A stretch of 64,000 nucleotides of DNA from Bacteroidales bacterium (lineage in GTDB: Bacteria > Bacteroidota > Bacteroidia > Bacteroidales > GWA2-32-17). The position numbers and the translations under genes were made by a program. The notes under the pieces are model-generated. The model saw nothing but the letters and a program-made list of their open reading frames with translations. It made no database searches and was not told the origin of the DNA. The stretch is taken from NCBI GenBank assembly GCA_026416095.1, contig JAOAFV010000017.1, forward strand, positions 1 through 64,000, in the 5' to 3' direction. Of this stretch, positions 1-8,251 are shown in pieces (within the stretch, counting starts at the first letter, position 1; every line of letters begins with the position of its first letter).

Positions 1-1905
1 GTTAGGTAAATTGGCATTATCGCTGAAAAAGTGAAAACCAAATCTACGATTTGTACCACCACTTGTAACTTTAGCTACAAAATGATACAAATATCTATTC
101 GATAATGTTTGATTTAGGTAAGCATATATATTAGTATTTGCTAGAGTAGTGTCGTTTTGTATTAATTGACCATTACTAACTGTCCAACTACCATTGTATA
201 TTTGCCAATGAGGCTGCAATATGTCGAAATTGTCGCCAAAAAAACCACGCTTGCTATTTGCCCCCCAATACTGCCCATCGTAATCGAGAACCTGATAAAA
301 TGCTTTCTCTACTTGATTGTTATCACTATCGGTAAATGTTGCCACAAAATCTTGGGTTTTCCATTCGCCTATAGTAGTAACGGAAGTGACTGGTGGCACA
401 TTATCAATGTTACATTGCCATATAGCCATCCAACCAGGACGAGTAGTAGAGGCATTACTTTTAAATTTTAAAGTCAAATGAGGTTGAGTTGTGGTAATAA
501 CTCCTGGATTATTTGTGCCAGTAAAAGCACCTAATAGTGGTGAAGATAAAGAAGGACCATCAAATAGCCATAAGGTATCAGAATTTGCTTCAACATCGAA
601 CGAATTAAATGTTAATGAAACTGTTGATGCGTTCTGAGGAGAAATTGTATACCAATAATTTTCGTTATCGTAGTAATTCCAAGCAGGACCACCCATATCA
701 AAAATAGTATCTACACAGGCTTGAGTAAAACACGTTGTAAGTTTTTCTTCAATTTTATTCCATAAATCTGGGTAGCCATCATCATAACCAAGAGCCCAAA
801 TTCCTATACCAGCAATTCCACGTTTCCAAACAAGTTCCATTTTTTTGCCAAGAGAATAAGCATCGTCTGCCCAGCATTGCCGCCAACTAGATCCATCGTT
901 ATATACATAATAAGGCACATAACTATTTGTGTTAAAATTCTTATTAGAATTAGTATAATAACCTGAAGAATTGTTTCTTATAGCTTTATATGTTCTTGAA
1001 CTCCCAGAACCAGTAGTATTTGAGGGTACTGAATTCGAAGTAGTAGGCCAATCATAACCATAATAAGGCAAACCTAAAACCAATTTGTGTTTAGGAACTC
1101 CTGCATTTAAATAATAATTTATAGATCTACATACATTATAATTGTAACTACTAGTTAAACTATATAAAGGTGAAGTTGGTCCTGCTTGTGAACTTCCACT
1201 ATAATAATAATCATAACCCATTATTATAAACAGATCGATATAATCTTTAATTAAAGGTATATCGTAAACAGAACTCCAATCTACAGCAGGTAATGCAATA
1301 CTCACTTGAGAACCTGGTATTGCCGAATGAAATTGATTACATAAATTAATTAAAAAGTTCATATATTGAGTTTTTAAAGAAGAAGGCACTCCTTCAAAAT
1401 CAATGTTAACACCATGAGCACCTCTACTTTGAACTAGATTAATCAAATTAGAAATTAAAGTTTGTTGAGCTGTTGAACTATTAAAAAAAGTGCTGTGGTT
1501 TGAAAACAACGTAACACATAAATTTACTCTTACACCATTTGCTAAAGCTTGGGTAACAACGTTCGCCGTTGCCCAATTATTTGTTGTTGTTGGGTTTCCA
1601 GTTGATGGATCAACTGCATAGCAGAAATATGATAAATCACTTATTAAAGACCAATCATAATTCACTTCTAAACCATTGCACCAATAAGGATGCCAACCAA
1701 AAACAATCTTATTTAATTGACAATTCTTATTTTTCGACCTTTTATTTTCTTTTGCTGGATAACCTCGTATATAATTCCACGCACTATCATTGGAAATATT
1801 GAACTGTCTATAATATTCATTCTCGTAATAATGTATGCTATAATGTTGTGAGAAAACATAACAAAACACTAAGGAAAAAATAAAAAATAATACTTTTGAT
1901 ACCAT
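1..1905 (-). CDS. Exported GH18-family glycosidase-like protein with CUB-like and LamG-like domains (3' end missing)
   Basis: The reading frame is open from an ATG at 1905 to the left edge (635 codons, no stop), so the C-terminus lies outside the window. Residues 1-18 form a signal peptide (hydrophobic, then FSQ). A glycoside hydrolase 18 barrel follows, with HGVNIDFEGV carrying the catalytic Glu, IIMGYDYYY, and GIWALGYDD near its end. This resembles the YaaH/chitinase-like branch that acts on chitin or peptidoglycan-type sugars. After it come a CUB-like beta domain (GPAWNYYDNENYWYTI, then LKFKSNASTTRPGW) and the start of a LamG-like domain (NRRFGFHFFSDNANLP). Such multidomain exported proteins usually end in a T9SS sorting domain, which cannot be seen here. 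The first Asp of the GH18 DxxDxDxE motif is His and the second is Asn, so substrate and activity are uncertain. Confidence 0.85.
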   Translation of the reverse strand, partial: MVSKVLFFIFSLVFCYVFSQHYSIHYYENEYYRQFNISNDSAWNYIRGYPAKENKRSKNKNCQLNKIVFGWHPYWCNGLEVNYDWSLISDLSYFCYAVDPSTGNPTTTNNWATANVVTQALANGVRVNLCVTLFSNHSTFFNSSTAQQTLISNLINLVQSRGAHGVNIDFEGVPSSLKTQYMNFLINLCNQFHSAIPGSQVSIALPAVDWSSVYDIPLIKDYIDLFIIMGYDYYYSGSSQAGPTSPLYSLTSSYNYNVCRSINYYLNAGVPKHKLVLGLPYYGYDWPTTSNSVPSNTTGSGSSRTYKAIRNNSSGYYTNSNKNFNTNSYVPYYVYNDGSSWRQCWADDAYSLGKKMELVWKRGIAGIGIWALGYDDGYPDLWNKIEEKLTTCFTQACVDTIFDMGGPAWNYYDNENYWYTISPQNASTVSLTFNSFDVEANSDTLWLFDGPSLSSPLLGAFTGTNNPGVITTTQPHLTLKFKSNASTTRPGWMAIWQCNIDNVPPVTSVTTIGEWKTQDFVATFTDSDNNQVEKAFYQVLDYDGQYWGANSKRGFFGDNFDILQPHWQIYNGSWTVSNGQLIQNDTTLANTNIYAYLNQTLSNRYLYHFVAKVTSGGTNRRFGFHFFSDNANLPN

Positions 1906-1917
1906 AATTTTTTTTTG

Positions 1918-1925
1918 CAAATATA
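1918..1925 (-). promoter_or_regulatory. -7 promoter element of the GH18 gene
   Basis: On the minus strand this reads TATATTTG, a match to the Bacteroidota -7 consensus TAnnTTTG, 12 bases before the ATG at 1905. No good TTTG box lies at the usual distance upstream, so only the -7 half is supported. Confidence 0.4.
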
Positions 1926-3033
1926 TTAAAGTTTTATCTTATTAAATAGAATTACAAACTTTATAGTTAAGACTTTAATTTTATGTTATCAAATTACAAC
2001 AACACTTTATGCTAAAAATCTCTAAATATTACAAAAAAACACAATATACTTAACTTTAATACAATTTTTTTCTAACATTATGTAATGAGCCAAATTTTAT
2101 AAAGATAACGAATTTAGAAACAAATTTAAACATGTCAATAATTAACTAATTTCATTGAAACAACATTAATACTTTCGATTAAATTATACATTTTTAATTC
2201 ATGGTATTTTAACATTAGTTTCTGGTAAAGATGAATTATTTAAAAAATCAAAAGTAATTATTAAACTATAAAAGTTACTTTAAAAATTTTACTATTTTAT
2301 TAAAATGGTAAAGTTTAATAAGTCATTAAAAAATTAATCAGAAAGTCAAAATTTTGACAATTTAGTAGCTTAGTCATTATATAGTAAACTTACTCAATTT
2401 AACATTATTATGTAAAAGCATAACTTATTTTGGTGTATATGATGAATGTTTAAAAAAAGTTTTTATATTAAAAATTGAACAACACCTAAATTAGTTGAGA
2501 GTTATATTTGCAATCTTCAATTTTATATTTCACGTAAGTTCATACATTTTGTTCTTCTTTTCCTCTGTACCTTGCATGGACTTTACAAATTAAAAATAAA
2601 TATAATACGAAATAACAAGTAGCTCTGTACTATCTTGATGTTCGACAAATTTTTCACTAAAAAAGTCATATTTTTTTAAATCATTAAATTCTCTTTTCTC
2701 ATATTTTAGCTACTTCTATTACGACCATTTATTTTCATTTTTAAAAACAACCATAATTTTTAAAATTACGTAAAATCAAAACATGAGACCTTTGCAAGAC
2801 TACCTAAAAATAAGTTTTTTACAATTAAACATAATTGAAAATCAACATTTTCCAAAATGTTTAATGACATTTATAAAAGGTTTTGCAAAGTTTTCAACAT
2901 ATTAAAAAATACTAACTATGAAAAAATTTACTGTATTTAAATTCGTAAAAACTAACTATAAAAGTTGTCCAAAAAAAATAAAGATCTTGATTCAAATAGC
3001 ATAAAAATTTTTTTAAAAGACAATTTTTTAATG
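1926..3033. other. Gene-free AT-rich stretch
   Basis: About 1.1 kb with stops in all frames and no recognisable gene, RNA or terminator. Its only structured content is the 111-bp MITE-like repeat at 2785-2895, listed separately. Confidence 0.6.
2785..2895. mobile_element. MITE-like 111-bp element, copy 1, with 5-bp target duplication
   Basis: The left end GAGACCTTTGCAAGAC and the right end read backwards, GAAAACTTTGCAAAACC, form imperfect terminal inverted repeats. The pentamer AACAT sits immediately outside both ends (2780-2784 and 2896-2900), as a target-site duplication would. The element has no coding capacity. A second copy of exactly the same length lies at 3741-3851, so this is a non-autonomous transposable element. 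The parent insertion sequence is not in the window. Confidence 0.65.
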
Positions 3034-3041
3034 TATAATTG
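3034..3041 (+). promoter_or_regulatory. Possible -7 element of the cupin gene
   Basis: TATAATTG matches TAnnTTTG at seven of eight positions and lies 14 bases before the cupin ATG. The -33 box is not clear. Confidence 0.3.
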
Positions 3042-3055
3042 CAAAAAAAAAGACT

Positions 3056-3322
3056 ATGGTAAAAATAGAATCACTAACTAATGAACAATTAGAAAAAAAA
3101 GGTGTTTTTAATTGGCCCATTTGGGAAAAAGAAGTTTCAGAATTTGATTGGTATTACGATACAGTTGAACAGTGCTATTTTTTAGACGGTGAAGTCGAAG
3201 TTACCACAAAAACAGGTGAAAAGTTTCATATAAAGAAAGGCGACTTTGTTACCTTTAATAAAGGCCTTGCTTGTACTTGGAAAGTAATAAAACCTGTTAG
3301 AAAACATTATAATTTTGATTAA
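3056..3322 (+). CDS. Small cupin-domain protein
   Basis: An 88-residue protein that is essentially one beta-barrel cupin of the Cupin_3/DUF861 type. The family signature is clear: FDWYYDTVEQCYFLDGEVEV in the first half, then GDFVTFNKGLACTWKV and the ending KPVRKHY. Members are small soluble cytoplasmic proteins of mostly unknown substrate; some relatives handle ureidoglycolate or ethanolamine-related compounds. No full set of cupin metal-binding His residues is visible, so catalysis is not implied. It stands alone, flanked on both sides by copies of the MITE-like repeat, with no operon partner. The ATG follows directly after a weak -7 box. Confidence 0.85.
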   Translation: MVKIESLTNEQLEKKGVFNWPIWEKEVSEFDWYYDTVEQCYFLDGEVEVTTKTGEKFHIKKGDFVTFNKGLACTWKVIKPVRKHYNFD

Positions 3323-4063
3323 AAACAATAAAAAATTAAAATTACAGTAACAAATCCTTTAAAATAAAATGTGAGTTTTTTAATTTACTACCCTTTTGGG
3401 AAGTTATACATTTTTTTAATCACTTTACTTACTATTTCAGGAACCCAAAAGAATACCTAAAAAGTTTTTAATGGTAAAAACAAATTAATTTGCCATAATG
3501 ATTAAAGCTATGTTAAGCTTTTTTATTAAAAAACATATCAATCAAATCTCCATGAAAAATCAATTAAAATAAAAGGCAACAATGAGTTACTTTCAAACAA
3601 ATAAAAAATAAAGGAAATTATCTTTTCGATACTAATAATCTTAGAATATAAAACGCTTTAAAGTATTTTAGAAATTGAAAAAAGTAAGATCTATCGCATA
3701 AAATCTTAGTTAAAAGTATTTAAACGATGAATGCAAAATTGAAGCCATTTGTAAAACTCTTAAAAATAGTTTTTTACAACCAAATTATTATTAAAAATCA
3801 ACATTATTCAAAATATCTCGAAATCTTTATAAAAGGTTTTGCAAAAGTCTCGGACTGAGTTACTACCTCAAAACTCTAACATATATAAACATCTCATCAG
3901 AAATTAGCTGGATATTCAAAATAGTTTAAATTTAACATTTAGTCAGATGTCCAAAAAATGTGCAAAAATTTTTGAAAATATGAAATTAAAATAGTTTTAA
4001 TAAGCTTTTATGGCTTATTATATTTAGTTTTTAAAGATCGTAAAAAATTGTAATTAAATTTTT
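3323..4063. other. Gene-free AT-rich stretch
   Basis: About 740 bases between the cupin gene and pheT with stops in all frames. It holds the second MITE-like copy (3741-3851); nothing else is recognised. Confidence 0.6.
3741..3851. mobile_element. MITE-like 111-bp element, copy 2
   Basis: Same length and orientation as the copy at 2785-2895 and clearly similar along its whole length, most strongly at the shared TTTATAAAAGGTTTTGCAAA near the right end. The right end read backwards begins GAGACTTTTGCAAAACC and mirrors the left end GAAGCCATTTGTAAAAC. No target duplication is visible, so this is the more degraded copy. Confidence 0.6.
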
Positions 4064-4071
4064 TACCTTTG
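4064..4071 (+). promoter_or_regulatory. -7 promoter element of pheT
   Basis: TACCTTTG is an exact match to TAnnTTTG. It overlaps the TTG codon at 4069 that would give a longer PheT, so the transcript must start after that codon. This supports the ATG at 4093 as the true start. Confidence 0.55.
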
Positions 4072-4092
4072 TGGTTGAAAAAGATTATTCTT

Positions 4093-6537
4093 ATGAAAAT
4101 TTCATATAAATGGCTCCTTGAATATCTTAAAGTAAGTTATTCTCCAGAATATCTTGCAAACATTATGACCAATATTGGAATTGAAGTTGAAAATATAGAA
4201 AATTATAGCAATTATAAACTTGACTTTAATAACATTGTAATTGGAGAAACAATAGAATGCATAAAACACCCTGAATCAAACAAGCTAACAATAGCTAAGG
4301 TTGATATTGGTACAGAAAAATTAACTATTGTATGTGGAGCACCAAATATTAAAGAACGACAAAAAGTTGCGGTTGCAAAAGAAGGAGCAAAAGTTTTAAT
4401 TAATAACAAATTAACAGAAATAAAAAAAGTAAAAATTCTCAATGTATTATCGGAAGGAATGATTTGCGCCGAAGATGAACTTGGCCTTGGAAGCAATCAT
4501 GAAGGAATAATGATATTCGACAATAACATTCAAAATGGTACCCCCCTAATAGAAATAATAAGACCATATACCGATGTTGTATTTGAAATTAGCTTAACCC
4601 CCAACCGAACCGACGCAACCTCACATTATGGAGTAGCCCGAGACATAGCAGCCTATTTACAACATCGTACACCTGTAATACTGGAAAAACCTTCAACCGA
4701 CGAATTTAAGTTCGACGAAGAAAAAAAGATTTTAGATATTATCATTGAAAACACAGAAGGATGTAAAAGATATACAGGTATCGTAATAAAAGACATAGAG
4801 GTAAAAGAATCTCCAAATTGGTTGAAAAATTATCTTAAAGCAATAGGTTTAAAGCCAATAAATAACGTTGTTGATATATCGAACTTTGTAATGTTTGAAA
4901 CAGGCCATCCTATTCATGTTTTTGATCTTGCAAAAATAAAGGGAAATAAGATTATAATAAAAACCACCGAAGAAGGTACTCCCTTTATAACACTAGATAA
5001 TATTGAACGTAAGCTAAAGGCAACTGATTTAATGATTTGCAACGAAATTGAACCAATGTGTATTGCTGGAATTTACGGAGGGCTTTATAGTGGTATAAGT
5101 AACGAAACAAAAGATATTTTTATCGAAGTTGCTTACTTTAACCCTTTGTATATTAGAAGAACTTCTCGATATCATAACATAATAACCGATAGTTCATACC
5201 GATTCGAAAGGGGTGTCGATCCTAACGACACAGAATATGTTTGCAAACGTGCTGCAATGTTAATTAAACAAATATGTGGTGGTAAAATACTTTCACCTAT
5301 TTACGATATTTACCCACACCCAATAAAAGGCGAAATATTAAATCTAGACTATAATTTTATTGATGAAAATGCAGGAATAAAAATTGACCCTCAAACAATA
5401 AAAGAAATATTACGCTCCCTTGAATTTAATATTTTAGCAGAAAAAGAAAAAGGAGTTTTAGTAGAAGTCCCAACATATCGTGTTGACGTCACTAGACCTA
5501 TAGATATCGTCGAAGAAATATTGCGAATTTACGGCTATAATGAAGTACCTATTCCAGATACTCTAAAAATTACTATTACACATAAAGAAAATAAAGAAGA
5601 AGAATATAGATATTTAATTTCAGAATTACTTGTTAATAACGGTTTTCACGAAATTATTACAAATTCTATTTCCAATGAAAATTATTACAAAAACGAACCT
5701 CATTTTAATGAATCATCTCTAATAAAACTCCTTAACCCACTTAATAATGAATTATCAGTAATGCGACAAACAATGCTATATTCTATGCTTGAAGTTGTTA
5801 AGTTTAATATAAACCATCAAATTGAAAACTTAAAACTATTTGAATTCGGAAAAACATATTTTCTTAAAGATAATACCAATCCAGCAGACTTAAAAAATTA
5901 TGTAGAAACCCAACATTTAGCATTCTGCATTTATGGACATAAAAGCGAACAAAATTGGTTAGTTAAATCTTTGAAATCCGATTTTTTCTTTTTAAAGTAT
6001 TTTGTAGATCTAATTTTAAAAAGACTAAATATTACCCCCGATGCATTGAGTGAAATTGAAAATTACTTTTATGAAATTGGTTTAATTTATTTTATTTGCA
6101 ATAATCCAATATGCACATTTGGTAAGATTTCTAAGCATCAATTAAAAAAGTTCGAAATTAACGATGAGGTATGGTATGCCGAATTTAATTGGGAAAATAT
6201 AATACATATAATAAAAAATAAGGACAAAATTACATACAAGGAAATTTCAAAATATCCGGTTGTAAGGCGCGATTTATCTATGATTTTAGATAATAATGTC
6301 AAATACGAAGATATAAAAAAACTTACTTTTAAGGTTGCTGGAAATATCTTAACAAATATAAATTTATTTGATGTTTATATAAGTCCCTCTTTAGGTGAAA
6401 ATAAAAAATCATACGCAATTAGCTATTACCTCCAATCGCACGAAAAAACCTTAACAGATGAAGAAATAAATAATATAATGAAAAAAATAATAAACGCTTA
6501 CGAAAAAGAATTAAATGCAAAAATTAGATGCTTATAA
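4093..6537 (+). CDS. pheT: Phenylalanine--tRNA ligase beta subunit
   Basis: Beta subunit of the alpha2-beta2 enzyme that charges tRNA-Phe in the cytoplasm. From the ATG at 4093 (MKISYKWLLEYL, the usual PheT opening) it has about 814 residues, the normal length. Domains in order: N-terminal fold; EMAP/OB tRNA-binding domain at about 40-150 (PESNKLTIAKVDIG, VCGAPNI); B3/B4 editing domain at about 205-395; B5 domain at about 405-475; the catalytic-like core; and a C-terminal ferredoxin-fold anticodon-binding domain (KYPVVRRDLSMI, then SYAISYYLQS). It is monocistronic here; pheS is not in the window. An upstream TTG would add eight residues but overlaps the promoter. Confidence 0.97.
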   Translation: MKISYKWLLEYLKVSYSPEYLANIMTNIGIEVENIENYSNYKLDFNNIVIGETIECIKHPESNKLTIAKVDIGTEKLTIVCGAPNIKERQKVAVAKEGAKVLINNKLTEIKKVKILNVLSEGMICAEDELGLGSNHEGIMIFDNNIQNGTPLIEIIRPYTDVVFEISLTPNRTDATSHYGVARDIAAYLQHRTPVILEKPSTDEFKFDEEKKILDIIIENTEGCKRYTGIVIKDIEVKESPNWLKNYLKAIGLKPINNVVDISNFVMFETGHPIHVFDLAKIKGNKIIIKTTEEGTPFITLDNIERKLKATDLMICNEIEPMCIAGIYGGLYSGISNETKDIFIEVAYFNPLYIRRTSRYHNIITDSSYRFERGVDPNDTEYVCKRAAMLIKQICGGKILSPIYDIYPHPIKGEILNLDYNFIDENAGIKIDPQTIKEILRSLEFNILAEKEKGVLVEVPTYRVDVTRPIDIVEEILRIYGYNEVPIPDTLKITITHKENKEEEYRYLISELLVNNGFHEIITNSISNENYYKNEPHFNESSLIKLLNPLNNELSVMRQTMLYSMLEVVKFNINHQIENLKLFEFGKTYFLKDNTNPADLKNYVETQHLAFCIYGHKSEQNWLVKSLKSDFFFLKYFVDLILKRLNITPDALSEIENYFYEIGLIYFICNNPICTFGKISKHQLKKFEINDEVWYAEFNWENIIHIIKNKDKITYKEISKYPVVRRDLSMILDNNVKYEDIKKLTFKVAGNILTNINLFDVYISPSLGENKKSYAISYYLQSHEKTLTDEEINNIMKKIINAYEKELNAKIRCL

Positions 6538-6556
6538 AACTTTTTAATCAAAATTT

Positions 6557-6587
6557 TTTGAAATAAAAAAAACAAATAATAACTTTG
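6557..6587 (+). promoter_or_regulatory. Full Bacteroidota promoter of the rpmB-rpmG-bL38 operon
   Basis: TTTG at 6557-6560, 19 bases of spacer, then TAACTTTG at 6580-6587: a complete match to the Bacteroidota sigma-A consensus TTTG-N19-21-TAnnTTTG. It lies 25 bases before the rpmB ATG. Confidence 0.75.
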
Positions 6588-6611
6588 CAACTTGTTATTA
6601 AAACATTAATT

Positions 6612-6854
6612 ATGTCGCGCAGATGTCAAATAACAGGTAAAAAACCAATGAATGGACACAATGTTTCACATGCTAATAACAAAACAAAAAGAAAATTTTA
6701 TCCTAACTTGCAAACCAAAAAGTTCTTTTTACCCGAAGAAAATCGTTGGATAACACTGAAAGTTTCTGCTCATGGACTAAGAATAATAGCTAAAAAAGGC
6801 TTATATCAAGCTTTAAAAGAATCAAAAGAAAAAGGCTATATTAAAACTTATTAA
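6612..6854 (+). CDS. rpmB: 50S ribosomal protein bL28
   Basis: An 80-residue ribosomal protein of the large subunit. [12 protein letters not shown] and the Bacteroidota-type segment [15 protein letters not shown] identify it. The ATG at 6612 is chosen because upstream in-frame codons fall inside the promoter and an MSRRCQ start is typical of the family. It is the first gene of a three-gene ribosomal operon; rpmG follows after 10 bases. It is highly basic, as expected for an rRNA-binding protein. Confidence 0.97.
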   Translation: MSRRCQITGKKPMNGHNVSHANNKTKRKFYPNLQTKKFFLPEENRWITLKVSAHGLRIIAKKGLYQALKESKEKGYIKTY

Positions 6855-6864
6855 TTAATAAGTT

Positions 6865-7059
6865 ATGGCTAAAGGTAAAAAAGGAAAAGGCAATAGAGTA
6901 CAGGTAATTCTTGAATGTACTGAGCAAAAAAAGACAGGTGTTCCTGGTATTTCAAGATATATTACTACTAAAAATAAGAAAAACACCCCAGATCGATTAG
7001 AATTAATGAAATACAATCCTTACTTAAAAAAATATACGCTTCATCGAGAAATAAAATAA
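6865..7059 (+). CDS. rpmG: 50S ribosomal protein bL33
   Basis: A 64-residue large-subunit protein starting [20 protein letters not shown] and ending with [15 protein letters not shown], the conserved bL33 core. It lacks paired CxxC motifs, so it is the zinc-free form. It lies between rpmB (10 bases upstream) and the bL38 gene (11 bases downstream), the standard Bacteroidota order. Confidence 0.97.
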   Translation: MAKGKKGKGNRVQVILECTEQKKTGVPGISRYITTKNKKNTPDRLELMKYNPYLKKYTLHREIK

Positions 7060-7070
7060 AAAAATAAAAT

Positions 7071-7238
7071 ATGGCTAAAAAAGTAGTAGCTTCGTACAAA
7101 TCTGGCAAAGAAAATAAAACTTTTGTTAAAGTTATAAGAATGGTAAAATCACCAAAAACAAACGCTTATACATTTAAAGAAGAAATGGTTGGAAGCGATT
7201 ACCTAAAAGAATACTTACAAAACAAGGTTAATAATTAA
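7071..7238 (+). CDS. DUF4295 small basic protein (ribosomal protein bL38 of Bacteroidota)
   Basis: A 55-residue basic protein, MAKKVVASYKSGKENKTF at the start and GSDYLKEYLQNKVNN at the end. It matches the DUF4295 family that follows rpmG throughout Bacteroidota. From memory, this family was identified as a lineage-specific large-subunit protein, named bL38, in the Flavobacterium ribosome structure. Its place at the end of the rpmB-rpmG operon, just before a terminator, fits a ribosomal role. The gene is easily missed because of its size. Confidence 0.85.
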   Translation: MAKKVVASYKSGKENKTFVKVIRMVKSPKTNAYTFKEEMVGSDYLKEYLQNKVNN

Positions 7239-7260
7239 TGAAGAATAATATTTTAAAATA

Positions 7261-7293
7261 AAAAGCCTTTCTCAGACGAGAAGGGCTTTTTTT
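7261..7293 (+). terminator. Rho-independent terminator after the ribosomal operon
   Basis: AAAGCCTTTCTC, loop AGAC, GAGAAGGGCTTT, followed by a T run: a strong hairpin-plus-T-tract 23 bases after the bL38 stop. It separates the ribosomal genes from ftsY. Confidence 0.85.
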
Positions 7294-7306
7294 ATTTACT
7301 ATAAAA

Positions 7307-8251
7307 ATGAAATGGCTTAACTTATTCAGTAAAGAAAAAAAAGAAAAAATTGAAAATTCTCTTACAAAAACTAAAGAAAGCTTTTTTAAAAAAATTAAAA
7401 ATCTTATATTTAATAAACCCAACATAACCGAACAAACTCTTGACGAGATAGAAGAAACCTTAATAAGTGCCGATGTTGGCATTAAAACCACTATTAAAAT
7501 TATCAATAACATAAAAGAATATTTTGATAAAAACAAAATTTACAACGAAGACGATATTAACCAACATATAAAGCAAGTTATAGCCGATATAATGATTGAC
7601 GCTGGTGAGATAAAAGATTTTTCGTTTGTAGAAAAACACAAACCTTACGTATTTATGATTGTTGGAGTAAATGGGGTAGGAAAAACCACTACAATAGCAA
7701 AATTAGCTTACCAATTTAAAAAAATAAATAAAAGAGTACTTTTAGGAGCTGCCGACACTTTTAGAGCAGCTGCTATTGACCAGCTTTCTATATGGGCCGA
7801 CAGAGTAGGTGTACCAATAATAAAACAAAAAATGGGCGCCGATCCTGCTGCTGTTGCATTCGATACATTAAATTCAGCTCTCAAAAATAACTTTGATGTT
7901 GTAATAATCGACACTGCTGGACGTTTACACAACAAAGTTAATCTTATGAATGAGCTTTCAAAAATACGTAGAGTTATGCAAAAGGTTATTCCAGATGCTC
8001 CTCACGAAGTTTTACTTATTTTAGATGCAACAACTGGCCAAAATGCTTTTGAACAAGCTCGTCAGTTCCTTGCAGCAACCCAAGTTAATGCTATTTGCGT
8101 AACTAAACTCGATGGAACAGCAAAAGGGGGCGTTGTAATTGGAATATCACACGAATTTAACATTCCTGTTAAGTACATTGGTATTGGCGAATCTTTAGAC
8201 GATATTGAAATATTTAATAAGTATGCTTTTGTTGAGTCGCTATTTTCATGA
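7307..8251 (+). CDS. ftsY: Signal recognition particle receptor FtsY
   Basis: SRP receptor GTPase that docks ribosome-nascent chain complexes at the inner membrane. Its 314 residues cover a short basic N-terminal stretch, the helical N domain (about 20-95) and the GTPase G domain. GTPase motifs: G1 GVNGVGKT at 120-127, DTFRAAAIDQL at 150-160, G3 DTAGR at 202-206, G4 TKLD at 266-269 and the closing GIGES motif. The acidic A domain of enterobacterial FtsY is absent, as usual in this phylum. The stop overlaps the rimO start by four bases, so the two are translationally coupled. Confidence 0.97.
   Translation: MKWLNLFSKEKKEKIENSLTKTKESFFKKIKNLIFNKPNITEQTLDEIEETLISADVGIKTTIKIINNIKEYFDKNKIYNEDDINQHIKQVIADIMIDAGEIKDFSFVEKHKPYVFMIVGVNGVGKTTTIAKLAYQFKKINKRVLLGAADTFRAAAIDQLSIWADRVGVPIIKQKMGADPAAVAFDTLNSALKNNFDVVIIDTAGRLHNKVNLMNELSKIRRVMQKVIPDAPHEVLLILDATTGQNAFEQARQFLAATQVNAICVTKLDGTAKGGVVIGISHEFNIPVKYIGIGESLDDIEIFNKYAFVESLFS

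Noticed and set aside
166-471. 101-codon plus-strand open frame
   Set aside because: It lies antisense to the CUB-like part of the GH18 gene, whose minus-strand frame is continuous and gives coherent domains.
1569-1802. 77-codon plus-strand open frame
   Set aside because: Antisense to the N-terminal part of the GH18 gene; Asn- and Ser-rich shadow without motifs.
4069-4092. TTG start for PheT at 4069
   Set aside because: It overlaps the -7 box TACCTTTG; the family start is the ATG at 4093.
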